Of a stretch of DNA of 64,000 nt, positions 26,933 through 34,899 are shown in pieces (within the stretch, counting starts at the first letter, position 1; each line of letters begins with the position of its first letter). The position numbers and the translations under genes were made by a program. The stretch is from Legionella steigerwaltii (GTDB lineage: Bacteria > Pseudomonadota > Gammaproteobacteria > Legionellales > Legionellaceae): assembly GCF_001468065.1 (NCBI RefSeq), contig NZ_LNYZ01000025.1, positions 37,448 to 101,447 on the forward strand, given 5' to 3'. The notes beneath the pieces are model-generated. The model did no database searches. It was given only the letters and a program-made list of their open reading frames with translations, and had not been told where the DNA came from.

Positions 26933-27070
26933 ATGGACATGCTGAAAAAAATAATTATAGTTGGCATTTGTCTCGCAACACTTGGAATGCTAAGTTCCTG
27001 TGGAACTGTTCATGGTTTTGGACAAGACGTTTCTCATGTGGGTAAAGACATTCAAAGAGCATCACGATAA
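26933..27070 (+). CDS. Entericidin A/B-family small lipoprotein
   Basis: This 45-aa protein has a signal ending LGMLSSC (Cys23), followed by GTVHGFGQDVSHVGKDIQRAS, which matches the entericidin pattern of G-x-G-x-D-(I/V)-x-H-x-G-x-x-I. Entericidins are small membrane lipoproteins linked to stress and, in E. coli, to an antidote/bacteriolysin pair. Only one such gene is seen here. GGGG lies seven bases upstream of the ATG; an alternative ATG is two codons later. It is divergent from the Emr operon. Family is likely; function is unproven in this organism. Confidence 0.82.
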   Translation: MDMLKKIIIVGICLATLGMLSSCGTVHGFGQDVSHVGKDIQRASR

Positions 27071-27093
27071 TTTTTTCTATTACTCTCCTACGT

Positions 27094-27115
27094 CCAGCGG
27101 CGGACAAGCCGCTGG
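27094..27115. terminator. GC-rich hairpin between convergent genes
   Basis: CCAGCGG (27094-27100) and CCGCTGG (27109-27115) form a seven-pair stem with an eight-base loop between the entericidin-like gene and the 194-aa gene. No T-run follows on either strand, so it may only slow transcription. Confidence 0.4.
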
Positions 27116-27131
27116 GATGTGACCAAGATAA

Positions 27132-27716
27132 CTATGGGGAGTAGTGAGTCGTTACTTGAGAGTCTAATTCTTCGTTTACGCCGGGGTCAATATAAAAATT
27201 ATCATAGTAGGGTGTTACTTTAATGGTAATGGATTGATCACCCTTGGTTAAAAAATGACTATGTTCAATTGCATCAGGATAAAGAATAAAATTACGATGC
27301 TTAAAGTCAAATTGCTGAACTGTTTTTATTAATGAGATGACTTCAGCTTCAGTGCCTTCCAATGTTACTTCATTATTTTGGTCAAATTCTTTTGCTTCTC
27401 CACCAATAAATTTAAGTGTGTTTATTTCTACTGGTGTAGTAGAAGACAATTTGAGCTCAGTGCGTATACTTTTTAAAAAATATGCTAAAGCTTCTTGTGT
27501 TAGCAGGTCTTTATTCCGATTAGAAATGCCAAAGCCTGACCAATGAAATAACCCACCAAAATTGATTTTTTCATCACGTTCATCATCCCAATATTTACCC
27601 CTAACGATAAAAGCAATACACGTACAAACCCCCTCAGTAATCAATGTGATATGGGGATTATTTGTGAATCCAAGTGCATCCATTTCAACATTTATTTGTG
27701 TGCGTATTTTAGGCAT
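27132..27716 (-). CDS. Unknown 194-aa protein with possible CheD/CNF1-type deamidase fold
   Basis: The protein is not recognised with certainty. The pattern TEGVC (Cys31), then FGGLFHW (His58), then LKFIGGEAKEF (about 101-111) recalls the CheD/CNF1 deamidase fold, where Cys and His form the catalytic pair and a K-x-F-G-G-A-like strand follows. The Cys-His spacing (27) is larger than in CheD (17 in the Thermotoga protein), so an insertion (RGKYWDDERDEK) would be needed. There is no signal peptide or membrane helix. It lies just after a 2H-phosphoesterase-like gene and a 602-aa unknown on the same strand. No chemotaxis genes are near, which argues against a housekeeping CheD. Low confidence in function. 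Confidence 0.55.
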   Translation of the reverse strand: MPKIRTQINVEMDALGFTNNPHITLITEGVCTCIAFIVRGKYWDDERDEKINFGGLFHWSGFGISNRNKDLLTQEALAYFLKSIRTELKLSSTTPVEINTLKFIGGEAKEFDQNNEVTLEGTEAEVISLIKTVQQFDFKHRNFILYPDAIEHSHFLTKGDQSITIKVTPYYDNFYIDPGVNEELDSQVTTHYSP

Positions 27717-27783
27717 GATTAAAAATAAATTTTAGATAATAATATGTTGGTCAAATTAAGATACCAGCTTGTCCTGAAAAAAA

Positions 27784-28506
27784 TTACATAATGGGGCATA
27801 CAGAAGGACTCGGAACTTCGTTCTTTTGAGTTTTATTTCTATAGCCAAATAAACTAAAGAGATCTGGAGTAGATTTTGCAATGAATGGATTAGCTGTTCC
27901 ATCCCAAGGAATAAATTGCTCCATGCTGCGGAAGAAACATAATTTGGGTGGAGATAAGGTAATGTCTTTATCATACTGCTGACAAATTTTTAACAATTCC
28001 ACGATTTTACTTTTAATTTCTTTAAAGATTTGCTCGTCATTAATCTCTCTATATCCATAAGCCAAAGTAATATGAAATACACCAGGTACTTTATTTTCCA
28101 GACCAAATTCTTTGGCAATTTGTTGAATAATCGTTTTTTGCTCTGGAGGTACGGATAAAATGAGCTGCAATTCAGAAAAATAATCTATAGTTTCAATCGA
28201 AACTACGGGCGCTAATTTCAATTCAGACAGCCTTTTATTGATTTTTTGAAAAAAAGTCATTTTTTTTGATATAAAAGAAACCCAATCTTCTGGAGTTTCT
28301 TCTTTTGTATACAAGTTACACGTTGTCATGTGATAACTTTGAGAGGGCAACGGAGAAAAATAATCGCAGAGTATGGGCGTGTTTTTAAGGAAAAAATAAA
28401 TCTCTTGCCATAGTTTACTGTTTGTTTGCCCTGCATCAGCAACAATGGTAACTCCAGGGAACTCGAGATAATTTCCTTGATCATCGATTTTATTCAGAGT
28501 AGGCAT
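27784..28506 (-). CDS. 2H-phosphoesterase-like protein
   Basis: This 240-aa protein carries two H-x-T motifs, HMT at 59-61 (SYHMTTCNLY) and HIT at 145-147 (VFHITLAYGY), about 85 residues apart. Paired H-x-T/S motifs, each followed by a beta strand, are the signature of the 2H superfamily (2'-5' RNA ligase LigT, cyclic phosphodiesterases, DUF1868). It could therefore open or form 2',3'- or 2',5'-linked nucleotides. It is a little longer than the 180-200 aa of LigT. No secretion signal is seen. The neighbours are two unknowns on the same strand with short gaps (67 and 59 bases), so a shared transcript is possible. The motif is clear; the substrate is unknown. Confidence 0.72.
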   Translation of the reverse strand: MPTLNKIDDQGNYLEFPGVTIVADAGQTNSKLWQEIYFFLKNTPILCDYFSPLPSQSYHMTTCNLYTKEETPEDWVSFISKKMTFFQKINKRLSELKLAPVVSIETIDYFSELQLILSVPPEQKTIIQQIAKEFGLENKVPGVFHITLAYGYREINDEQIFKEIKSKIVELLKICQQYDKDITLSPPKLCFFRSMEQFIPWDGTANPFIAKSTPDLFSLFGYRNKTQKNEVPSPSVCPIM

Positions 28507-28565
28507 AATACTTATAATGACATGGATTGATTAATATTTTATCAATCCTGTCAATGGAAAACAAC

Positions 28566-30374
28566 TTAACTTTTTCCAATTTGCATTTGTTGTTCTTTAA
28601 TGACTTGAGAGCCTATTAAATTATAAATGTTCTGAAGAGATACGAATTCAGGTTTATCCTCTGATTTAAAAGTTTTGAGTTCTTTTAAGGTTGCTTCAAT
28701 AATGGATTTTGCTTGTTGCTCATTTCCTTTACTTAGTTCTATTATTGCATTGTTGAGATTTTTATTGAGTACTACCTGTCTTTGTGCACCTTGTCTAAAG
28801 AATGAAAAATATTCTGATTGAACTCGGACATCATTTTTGATCATTAGCTGTTGCAGTTTTTCCACTAATCTAAAACAATCTGCAGCATGATGTACATCTC
28901 TTTTAGCTAGTTCTAAGAGATTTGTTTTTACTTCAGAACTCAGTTGCGAGGCAAGAATAAGCTCAGGTATTACTTTTTGATCAACAACTTGTTTTAGACC
29001 TTTTAATTCTTCTTTGATCGCTTTCTTTTTAAGAATTTGCTCGTTATAAGCGATTGCTTTATCTAATGCTTTATCAAAGGCATCCTGATTCGTGTTTAAA
29101 AATAATTCTTCAAGATCTAAAGTATTAAAACCATCAATATAAGCGAATTCTTGTTGCGTCTTAGCTAAACCAATTGGAGCAACAAACTCATGTAAACTAT
29201 GTCCTCCAGCATTAAACAGTAAGGCGGAAACATAGAGTTTAAAAAAAGATCCCAATTTTTCTTTAGAGGCTAAAAGGGCCTCATCAGTTGTTTTTTTGAT
29301 GTGTTTTATTACTTCATCCGCTATCTGACCATTTTTTACGAGTTCAGTGGCCTTGGCTAGGACTTCCTCTGTCACTTTGCCAGAGTCCATGATACTGATT
29401 ACCAAATCGATTTGAGTTTTTTTCGTGACATCATCGATTGTTTTGGCTGGGTCTGTAGAGCCACCAGATGGTTTTTCTAGTGCATCCATATGATCTGCTA
29501 ATTTATTAAGCTCTTTTATTTTCGCCAAAGCACGCAGTTGGCAAAGCATGGTTCCTGAAATAGAGTTTGAAAATGGATGAACTAGGCGAGAAAAATTATC
29601 TTGCACCCATCGAGCACTGGGGTCATAGGTTGATTGATCGGAAGGTTTCAAAAATTCTTGGGTTTTGGTCATGCGTGCTGGATCATCTAAAGGCACTGGA
29701 TCGCGATTTTGTAGAAGGCCAAGCGTACTCGTGGTCGTCATATTTATTAGAGGACCATGTGCACTCTTCGTCGCGGTACGCTGACCTTCTTTGGTTACCT
29801 TTCCTCGTTCTAGGTAAATGTCTTCACCATAAATATCCAAAGGCAGTAAATGTGGACCTTGTGAAGCAATGATCATGGCTACAAAAGCAGCGGAGACTAT
29901 TTCAATAATTTTTTGTCTTTGCTCATTAGAAAATTGACTGAATATTTCTTTGTTTCGCAGTTTAGTTAAATAATCTGCATATTCACGCTCTGTATCATCA
30001 GACGGGGTATAGATTCCTTGCAAAATATCTTCATAAAGCTCTGCATAAGAGCTATATGCGGTTCCTTTAACGGCATCTAAATGTTGGCTGATTTCTGCAG
30101 CGCTAAGTTTATCCAATTGGCTGCTTAAAGTTTCATAAGCCAAATGCGTTTCAAAATACCGGCGGGAGTTATCATGGGTAATGTCTTCGGGGGCTTTAGA
30201 GACTTGATAGCCTACCAGCGCTGAATCTTTGAGGTATTTGTCAATTGCAGTTTGGGTGTCTGCATCTTTTGCACCTGCTAAGTACAAGTGTTTTAATTCA
30301 TTATATTTATCTTTATCAATGCCTCGGTATTTTGCAAGGAGAATTAATAAAGCTTGTCCTACTGAGATTTTCAT
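28566..30374 (-). CDS. Unknown 602-aa helical protein, effector candidate
   Basis: I recognise no enzyme domain. The protein starts MKISVGQALLILLAKYRGIDKDKYNELK, has one hydrophobic stretch near residue 165 (IVSAAFVAMIIASQGPHLL), a segment ARWVQDNFSRLVHPFSNSISGTMLCQL near 255-285, and then a long run of charged helix to the end. There is no signal peptide. The composition and length resemble Legionella secreted proteins, but the C-terminal tail (IGSQVIKEQQMQIGKS) lacks a strong acidic block. A perfect 12-base palindrome lies 40 bases upstream. Effector status is a guess from style. Confidence 0.55.
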   Translation of the reverse strand: MKISVGQALLILLAKYRGIDKDKYNELKHLYLAGAKDADTQTAIDKYLKDSALVGYQVSKAPEDITHDNSRRYFETHLAYETLSSQLDKLSAAEISQHLDAVKGTAYSSYAELYEDILQGIYTPSDDTEREYADYLTKLRNKEIFSQFSNEQRQKIIEIVSAAFVAMIIASQGPHLLPLDIYGEDIYLERGKVTKEGQRTATKSAHGPLINMTTTSTLGLLQNRDPVPLDDPARMTKTQEFLKPSDQSTYDPSARWVQDNFSRLVHPFSNSISGTMLCQLRALAKIKELNKLADHMDALEKPSGGSTDPAKTIDDVTKKTQIDLVISIMDSGKVTEEVLAKATELVKNGQIADEVIKHIKKTTDEALLASKEKLGSFFKLYVSALLFNAGGHSLHEFVAPIGLAKTQQEFAYIDGFNTLDLEELFLNTNQDAFDKALDKAIAYNEQILKKKAIKEELKGLKQVVDQKVIPELILASQLSSEVKTNLLELAKRDVHHAADCFRLVEKLQQLMIKNDVRVQSEYFSFFRQGAQRQVVLNKNLNNAIIELSKGNEQQAKSIIEATLKELKTFKSEDKPEFVSLQNIYNLIGSQVIKEQQMQIGKS

Positions 30375-30413
30375 AACGTTTCAAAGCCATTCATAAAAAA
30401 AATGCATATATGA

Positions 30414-30425
30414 CTTTAATTAAAG
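30414..30425. promoter_or_regulatory. Perfect palindrome upstream of the 602-aa gene
   Basis: CTTTAATTAAAG is a perfect 12-base palindrome 40 bases before the ATG. It contains TTTAAT-type half-sites that somewhat resemble the TTAA-based direct repeats bound by PmrA, a known regulator of Legionella effector genes, but the symmetry is inverted rather than direct. It could also be chance in AT-rich DNA. Confidence 0.3.
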
Positions 30426-30485
30426 CATATTTTTTAAATACTGATCATTTTGTGCAAATTTATTGATTGATGAGTGTGTGATTTC

Positions 30486-31757
30486 TTAGGGCGAGATTTC
30501 CAGTAATGCTTGGATTCTGCGATTTTTTGTTCCCACTTCTTTTTTTATAAATGGTTGCCATTCCCATAAAGGGATGTCAAAATTTTGTGCGTGAAATAAT
30601 TCATTTAAATGGGAAATTAAGGCTTCTTTTTCTACTAAGCTAGGCGTGATCTGAATGGTAAATTGATTTAAAGCATGTTGCTGAATGGTGTAGTCATCAA
30701 ACTCAAAAGGAAATGATGCCATTTTTTGGCGAATCAAATCTGCAAAAATGGGAAATACTTTATTGCCTTTGGTTGCATAACAAATATCACCTACACGACC
30801 TTCAATTCTTGCTAGTTGTGTAAAAACACCACTGGATTTTTCTTCAATTAAGACATCATCTAAACGATAGCGAATTATGGGTTGGGTTGTGCGCAACAGA
30901 TCTGTGATAATAGGAACAAATCGTTTTTCATCCAGCCATTCTTTTTCAATAATCAAATACTCTTCATTCATTAATAAATGGTTATTTTCTTTATCACTGA
31001 TGGCTAAAAAGCCTTCAGTGCATTGATAAACTTGGGCTACCTGACAATTAAATGTGTTGCTTATAATTGCCTCATCACGTTGTTCTAAAACTTCCGCAAC
31101 CGCAAATATTTTTTTAGGGATAATCGATAAACGATGTTTTTCCTTAGCTAAGGCCAGCAGCACAGAGGTTGGTGCAGATAAAATAGTAGGTTGGATTTCA
31201 TTTAAACGAGTTAAATGGGTTTCGAAATTTTCAAGTAAGTCAAAAAAATGGAATTGAATTTTTTTACTTTTACTTAGGGTTGCATAGAGTCTGCTATTTG
31301 CTCTGAGGAAAAAAGCAATACACTCTTTTCTTTTCAAACCTTTAGGTAAGGCTTTCGCCAGTAAAATACCAGCCCAGGCATCGCGTTCTTTTGCATTGAC
31401 TAGAAATAAACCTCGATTTCCTGATGTTCCGGAAGAAAGCCCAACTGCGATGCCATTGATTAAGGCAGAGAAATCGCGTGTGCTTTCTGCTTTTAATGCC
31501 AGTTCCAATGCGTGGTCTTTTTTGATATTTGCCGTATTTATTTCATCAAAATGCTGCATCATTATTTTTTTGTTGATAATTGGCCATTCATGCAGGGGCT
31601 TATCTAAATAAGGTTGATAAAAAGGAGATTTGCACAAAGTCGTTTTGACTAACTTTTTAAATCTTTTTTCCTGATAGGCAGACAATTGGTCACGTGATTT
31701 AAACCGTTTTCTAAGAACATGGGTTTTAAAATAATAATAAAGAAGTCTAAGTATCAT
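30486..31757 (-). CDS. PaaK/CapK-type adenylate-forming enzyme (F390 synthetase-related)
   Basis: This 423-aa protein belongs to the ANL superfamily that activates carboxylates as acyl-AMP. The phosphate-binding loop SSGTSGNRG is at about 108-116, and later motifs include QVYQCTEGFLAIS and the RYRLDDVL/RIEGRVGD segments (A8-type region). It is shorter than OleC or typical acyl-CoA ligases and most like the phenylacetate-CoA ligase/coenzyme F390 synthetase group. The start at 31757 has GGAGAG upstream and forms TGATG with the preceding stop; an upstream in-frame start is less likely. It is the last gene of a tightly coupled four-gene operon with a KAS III, an epimerase-type dehydrogenase and an MBL hydrolase. 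The substrate is unknown and presumably comes from the KAS III product. Confidence 0.82.
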   Translation of the reverse strand: MILRLLYYYFKTHVLRKRFKSRDQLSAYQEKRFKKLVKTTLCKSPFYQPYLDKPLHEWPIINKKIMMQHFDEINTANIKKDHALELALKAESTRDFSALINGIAVGLSSGTSGNRGLFLVNAKERDAWAGILLAKALPKGLKRKECIAFFLRANSRLYATLSKSKKIQFHFFDLLENFETHLTRLNEIQPTILSAPTSVLLALAKEKHRLSIIPKKIFAVAEVLEQRDEAIISNTFNCQVAQVYQCTEGFLAISDKENNHLLMNEEYLIIEKEWLDEKRFVPIITDLLRTTQPIIRYRLDDVLIEEKSSGVFTQLARIEGRVGDICYATKGNKVFPIFADLIRQKMASFPFEFDDYTIQQHALNQFTIQITPSLVEKEALISHLNELFHAQNFDIPLWEWQPFIKKEVGTKNRRIQALLEISP

Positions 31758-32575
31758 CAATGACTCTCCAAAAGGCGAGCACGGATGTGTTGGCAATGGG
31801 AAGGAATAATATCAATCTCTTTATTATTTTTAAAAAGTTGCTGTAACTTTCTGATGGTTTGTTGATAATCCTCTTTATTATCATGAACTAAATAAGTGAA
31901 CTCACTCGGGAAGATTAATTCTTTAAAGGCTTCTTGATGCCAACAACTATCTGCCACTAAGAAGGTCTCTTTGGAAGCCTTAAAATATAGGCCAATTTGT
32001 CCCTTAGCATGTCCTGGCAACGGGATAGCAATAAGCTTTCCGTCATTAAAAAGATCAAATCCAGTGGTAAAAGGTGATAGGTTAGATTCCAATCCTATTT
32101 CATTTTTTAACAGAACTACGCGCTCATAAAAATCTTGGGGGAGTAGGCCCGGTAAAAATCCTTGCATCAATGCTTTGATTCCTGTTTTATGACGTACGTC
32201 ATTTAGTGCGTCAGCATGACAAAATAATTGTGCATTAGGAAAATCGTTTAAACCACCAATATGATCTGCATGGAAATGAGAAATCACAATACCCTTGATC
32301 TCTGAAGCTTGAATATTCTTTTCTGCTAATTGTTCTTTAAGCGGTTTTTTTAACTTCACAGGGGTTAAGCGTCTGTAGATGGAATAGGGAAATTTTTGGG
32401 TTAAGGTATAGAATCGATTGCTATAACCCGTATCAAAGAGAATATAGCCTTGAGTTGGATGTTTGATTAAAGCACAAATTGCTGGGTATTCGCGTTGTTT
32501 CCAACGCCCTTTTTTTAGGGTCATTCGCTCACAGTGTTTGCAATAACCGGCTTCGAATAACTGATACTCTATCAT
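31757..32575 (-). CDS. AiiA-like MBL-fold hydrolase
   Basis: This 272-aa metallo-beta-lactamase-fold protein is close in style to N-acyl-homoserine lactonases and related lactonases. The metal motif HFHADH lies at 100-105, followed by GHAKGQIGLYF and VADSCWHQEAF, which supply the next His and Asp ligands. The N-terminus (FEAGYCKHCERM) matches this subgroup. The ATG at 32575 overlaps the upstream stop (ATGA), which decides the start against one five codons earlier. In an operon with condensation, reduction and activation enzymes, it may hydrolyse a lactone or thioester intermediate, perhaps as a replacement for OleB. That role is inference. Confidence 0.85.
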   Translation of the reverse strand: MIEYQLFEAGYCKHCERMTLKKGRWKQREYPAICALIKHPTQGYILFDTGYSNRFYTLTQKFPYSIYRRLTPVKLKKPLKEQLAEKNIQASEIKGIVISHFHADHIGGLNDFPNAQLFCHADALNDVRHKTGIKALMQGFLPGLLPQDFYERVVLLKNEIGLESNLSPFTTGFDLFNDGKLIAIPLPGHAKGQIGLYFKASKETFLVADSCWHQEAFKELIFPSEFTYLVHDNKEDYQQTIRKLQQLFKNNKEIDIIPSHCQHIRARLLESH

Positions 32576-33555
32576 GTTTTTTGATACCACATAGCAAAAC
32601 GTTCTATGCCTTGATTAATGCTGATTTTGGGTTGATAGCCCAAATCTTTTTGCGCTGCTTCAATATTTAAAGTTTGTCCCACACATAAAACGGCTGCACT
32701 GTAACGAGTCAAACGAGGTTCTTTGCAAGTAAATGAAAGCCTATAAAGTTTTTCCAGAGAAGCTGCATATATTTTTGCAATCGAGTAGGGGATAAATTTG
32801 GGTCTAAAGGGCTTTTGTAATGCTCTAAAAAGCTCAGAAAGAATAGTGATTAAAGTTTGTGGCTCCGCGTTGGTTATGTTGTACTTCCTGCCACAAAATT
32901 GTTGATCCACTTGTGCTGCGAGAAGCAAGCTTTCTACTACATTTTCGACATAAGTAATGTCGATTAGATTTTGCCCGGTACCAATAACAGGCAGAATACC
33001 TTTTTTTTCATTCTGCAGTATGCGAGGTAAAATGGCGCGATCATACGGACCAAAAATAGCGCGTGGACGTAAAGTGATCACATTCAAATCGTGATTCTGA
33101 TGTGCCTTATCAATTAGGGATTCAGCAAGCAATTTGGTTTTTACATAATAATTGGCAGGTTTTAAGGGTAATACCGCATCTTCCTTAATATTATGTTGTT
33201 CGGTGAAATTAAAATAAATACTTGGCGATGAAACATGAACTAAGCGAGTATTTGGGGGAGTGGCTTCAATGACATGCTGTGTACCGAGGACATTGGCGTT
33301 ATAAAAATCTTTATATCGTCCCCAAGGACTGGAAAGAGCTGCACAATGAAAAATGGTTTGGGCATTTTGTGCTATTTTTTTTAATTTTTCTTTATCGAGT
33401 AAATCTACTGCTATAAATTTTGCCCCGGATTGGGTAATCATTTTGCCAAGTTGTTCGTTGCGCCCCAAAGCGATGACTTCATGACCGTCCACTATTAATC
33501 GATGAGTCAAACTCAGTCCTAGACAACCTGTTGCACCAGTAACAACGCACACCAT
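32572..33555 (-). CDS. NAD(P)-dependent epimerase/dehydrogenase (OleD-like, 3-beta-HSD family)
   Basis: This 327-aa extended short-chain dehydrogenase has the Rossmann motif VTGATGCLGLSL at the N-terminus and a YYVKTK catalytic Tyr/Lys motif in ANYYVKTKLLAESL. The downstream RPRAIFGPYDRAILPRI and NLIDITYVENVVESLLLA segments are typical of 3-beta-hydroxysteroid dehydrogenase/OleD relatives, which reduce a beta-keto group. It follows the KAS III gene by two bases and overlaps the MBL gene by four. The natural reading is reduction of the beta-keto product of the KAS III enzyme. Confidence 0.88.
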   Translation of the reverse strand: MVCVVTGATGCLGLSLTHRLIVDGHEVIALGRNEQLGKMITQSGAKFIAVDLLDKEKLKKIAQNAQTIFHCAALSSPWGRYKDFYNANVLGTQHVIEATPPNTRLVHVSSPSIYFNFTEQHNIKEDAVLPLKPANYYVKTKLLAESLIDKAHQNHDLNVITLRPRAIFGPYDRAILPRILQNEKKGILPVIGTGQNLIDITYVENVVESLLLAAQVDQQFCGRKYNITNAEPQTLITILSELFRALQKPFRPKFIPYSIAKIYAASLEKLYRLSFTCKEPRLTRYSAAVLCVGQTLNIEAAQKDLGYQPKISINQGIERFAMWYQKT

Positions 33556-33557
33556 AT

Positions 33558-34538
33558 TTAGTACTCCATAATTAGGCCACCAGCCGCTAAACCTGCACCT
33601 GTACCCATTAATAGTACTAATTGTCCACGGTGTACTTGTTTGCTGTCAATTAAAGTGCATAATGCAGTAGGGATAGATGCCGCAATTTGATTTCCATGAT
33701 TGGGGTAAATCGAAACAAATTTTTCGGTTGGAATATTCAATCTTTTTTGCACATGGTGCATCGCAAGTAGACTTGCCTGATGAGGGACAAACCAATCAAT
33801 ATCATTCAGTGTAAGATTGGCTTTGTGTAAAAGATTCTCCATAAGGCTGTCTACTAATTTAGAGGCTAATTTGAATACTTTTTTACCGTCCATATAAAAT
33901 AGACTTTGTTCTAAGTGTGAATCGTTCGCGGCCAAACGTGTACCACCCGCTTCAATTTGGCAAAAAGTTGAACCAATACTGTGCGTTTCATGATGTGACG
34001 ATAAAATTCGATTTGTTCCATCGCTTTGTTCAAGAATACATGCTGCAGCCCCATCACCAAAAATAGTACACGTTTCCATATCTTGCCAATTTAATCCTGC
34101 TGAGGCGATGTCACTGGACACAATAAGAACACGTTTAAATCGGCCCCCTGCAACGAGGTATGAAGCAATATCTAAAGCGTTAATGAAACTGAGGCACGTA
34201 CTGTTTATATCAAAACAGGCAATTCCTGATTGGCCCAATCCTAACTGCTTCTGAATTAATGCAGAGGTACAAGGGATTGCTTGCTCACCCACGCCACAAG
34301 CACTGATGATGGCATCAATTTCTGTCAATTGAATATGGGCTTGCTGTACGGCAATTAATGCGGCCTGTGCGCCCATATAGGAAGTTGTTTCGTCAGGAGA
34401 AGCAAAGTGGCGCGAAATCAATCCGGATTTTTTTTGTACACTTCCTTGAGGTAAATTAAGTTGAATATCCAGTTCTGAAGACAAAACTTTTTTTCTGGGT
34501 AAATAACGACCCATTCCTGTAATTTTTACAGCCGGCAT
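33558..34538 (-). CDS. KAS III / OleA-like condensing enzyme
   Basis: This 326-aa thiolase-fold enzyme has the FabH-type triad: Cys115 in NSTCLSF, His253 in VPHQAS and Asn283 in NHGNQIAASIP. It is not the usual housekeeping FabH arrangement, because it leads an operon of dehydrogenase, MBL hydrolase and adenylate-forming enzyme. OleA-type relatives perform head-to-head acyl-CoA condensation, and other KAS III relatives start special lipids. The start MPAVKITGMGRYLP at 34538 is chosen because AAGGA lies seven bases before it. A family A hairpin repeat lies just upstream. Confidence 0.88.
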   Translation of the reverse strand: MPAVKITGMGRYLPRKKVLSSELDIQLNLPQGSVQKKSGLISRHFASPDETTSYMGAQAALIAVQQAHIQLTEIDAIISACGVGEQAIPCTSALIQKQLGLGQSGIACFDINSTCLSFINALDIASYLVAGGRFKRVLIVSSDIASAGLNWQDMETCTIFGDGAAACILEQSDGTNRILSSHHETHSIGSTFCQIEAGGTRLAANDSHLEQSLFYMDGKKVFKLASKLVDSLMENLLHKANLTLNDIDWFVPHQASLLAMHHVQKRLNIPTEKFVSIYPNHGNQIAASIPTALCTLIDSKQVHRGQLVLLMGTGAGLAAGGLIMEY

Positions 34539-34899
34539 ACTCAATTCCTTCATTGCTTCAATAGATTACTAGGCCAGCTTACATTTCTACTATCTTGTCC
34601 AAAATGGCTTGATTTTTTGTGCTCCGATGCTCACATACTCCATGTATGCTACGCTCCGGTGCTCGAAAATCAAGCCATTATGGCTCAAGAGAGCGAAATG
34701 TAAAAAGGCCTTACTCGAGGTTTCTATGTATGGGAAATAATAGATAGCTATTATACTGTGTGATTATTTATCATTCAAACATGTTCTATTGGAATGTATC
34801 TAACAAAATAAGAACTCCTCTCATTAGAACTGTCAACCCTTCTCAATCCATGATAAATTAATCATTATTCATTGAATGATTCGCAAAGGATTGTGGTTA
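34539..34899. other. 361-base intergenic region between divergent operons
   Basis: It holds one long inverted repeat at 34571-34711, next to the KAS III operon start. The remaining AT-rich part (34712-34899) must contain the promoter of the OMF-MFP-RND operon, but I cannot pick a convincing -35/-10 pair by eye. Confidence 0.5.
34571..34711. repeat. Inverted repeat with CACATACTCCATGTATGC core
   Basis: AATGGCTTGATTTT (34603-34616) pairs exactly with AAAATCAAGCCATT (34666-34679). Outer pairs CATTTC/GAAATG and AGGCC/GGCCT extend the palindrome. The tip 34632-34649 is nearly the same as the cores at 6940 and 53903. It lies upstream of the KAS III operon. Confidence 0.72.

Noticed and set aside
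27756..27974. Minus-strand reading frame overlapping the start of the gap and the 2H-like gene
   Set aside because: It lies in another frame of the 2H-phosphoesterase-like gene and has no ribosome-binding site or recognisable features.
30486..31757. Calling the adenylate-forming gene oleC
   Set aside because: It is shorter and belongs to the PaaK/F390 group rather than the OleC group; only the pathway analogy is kept.
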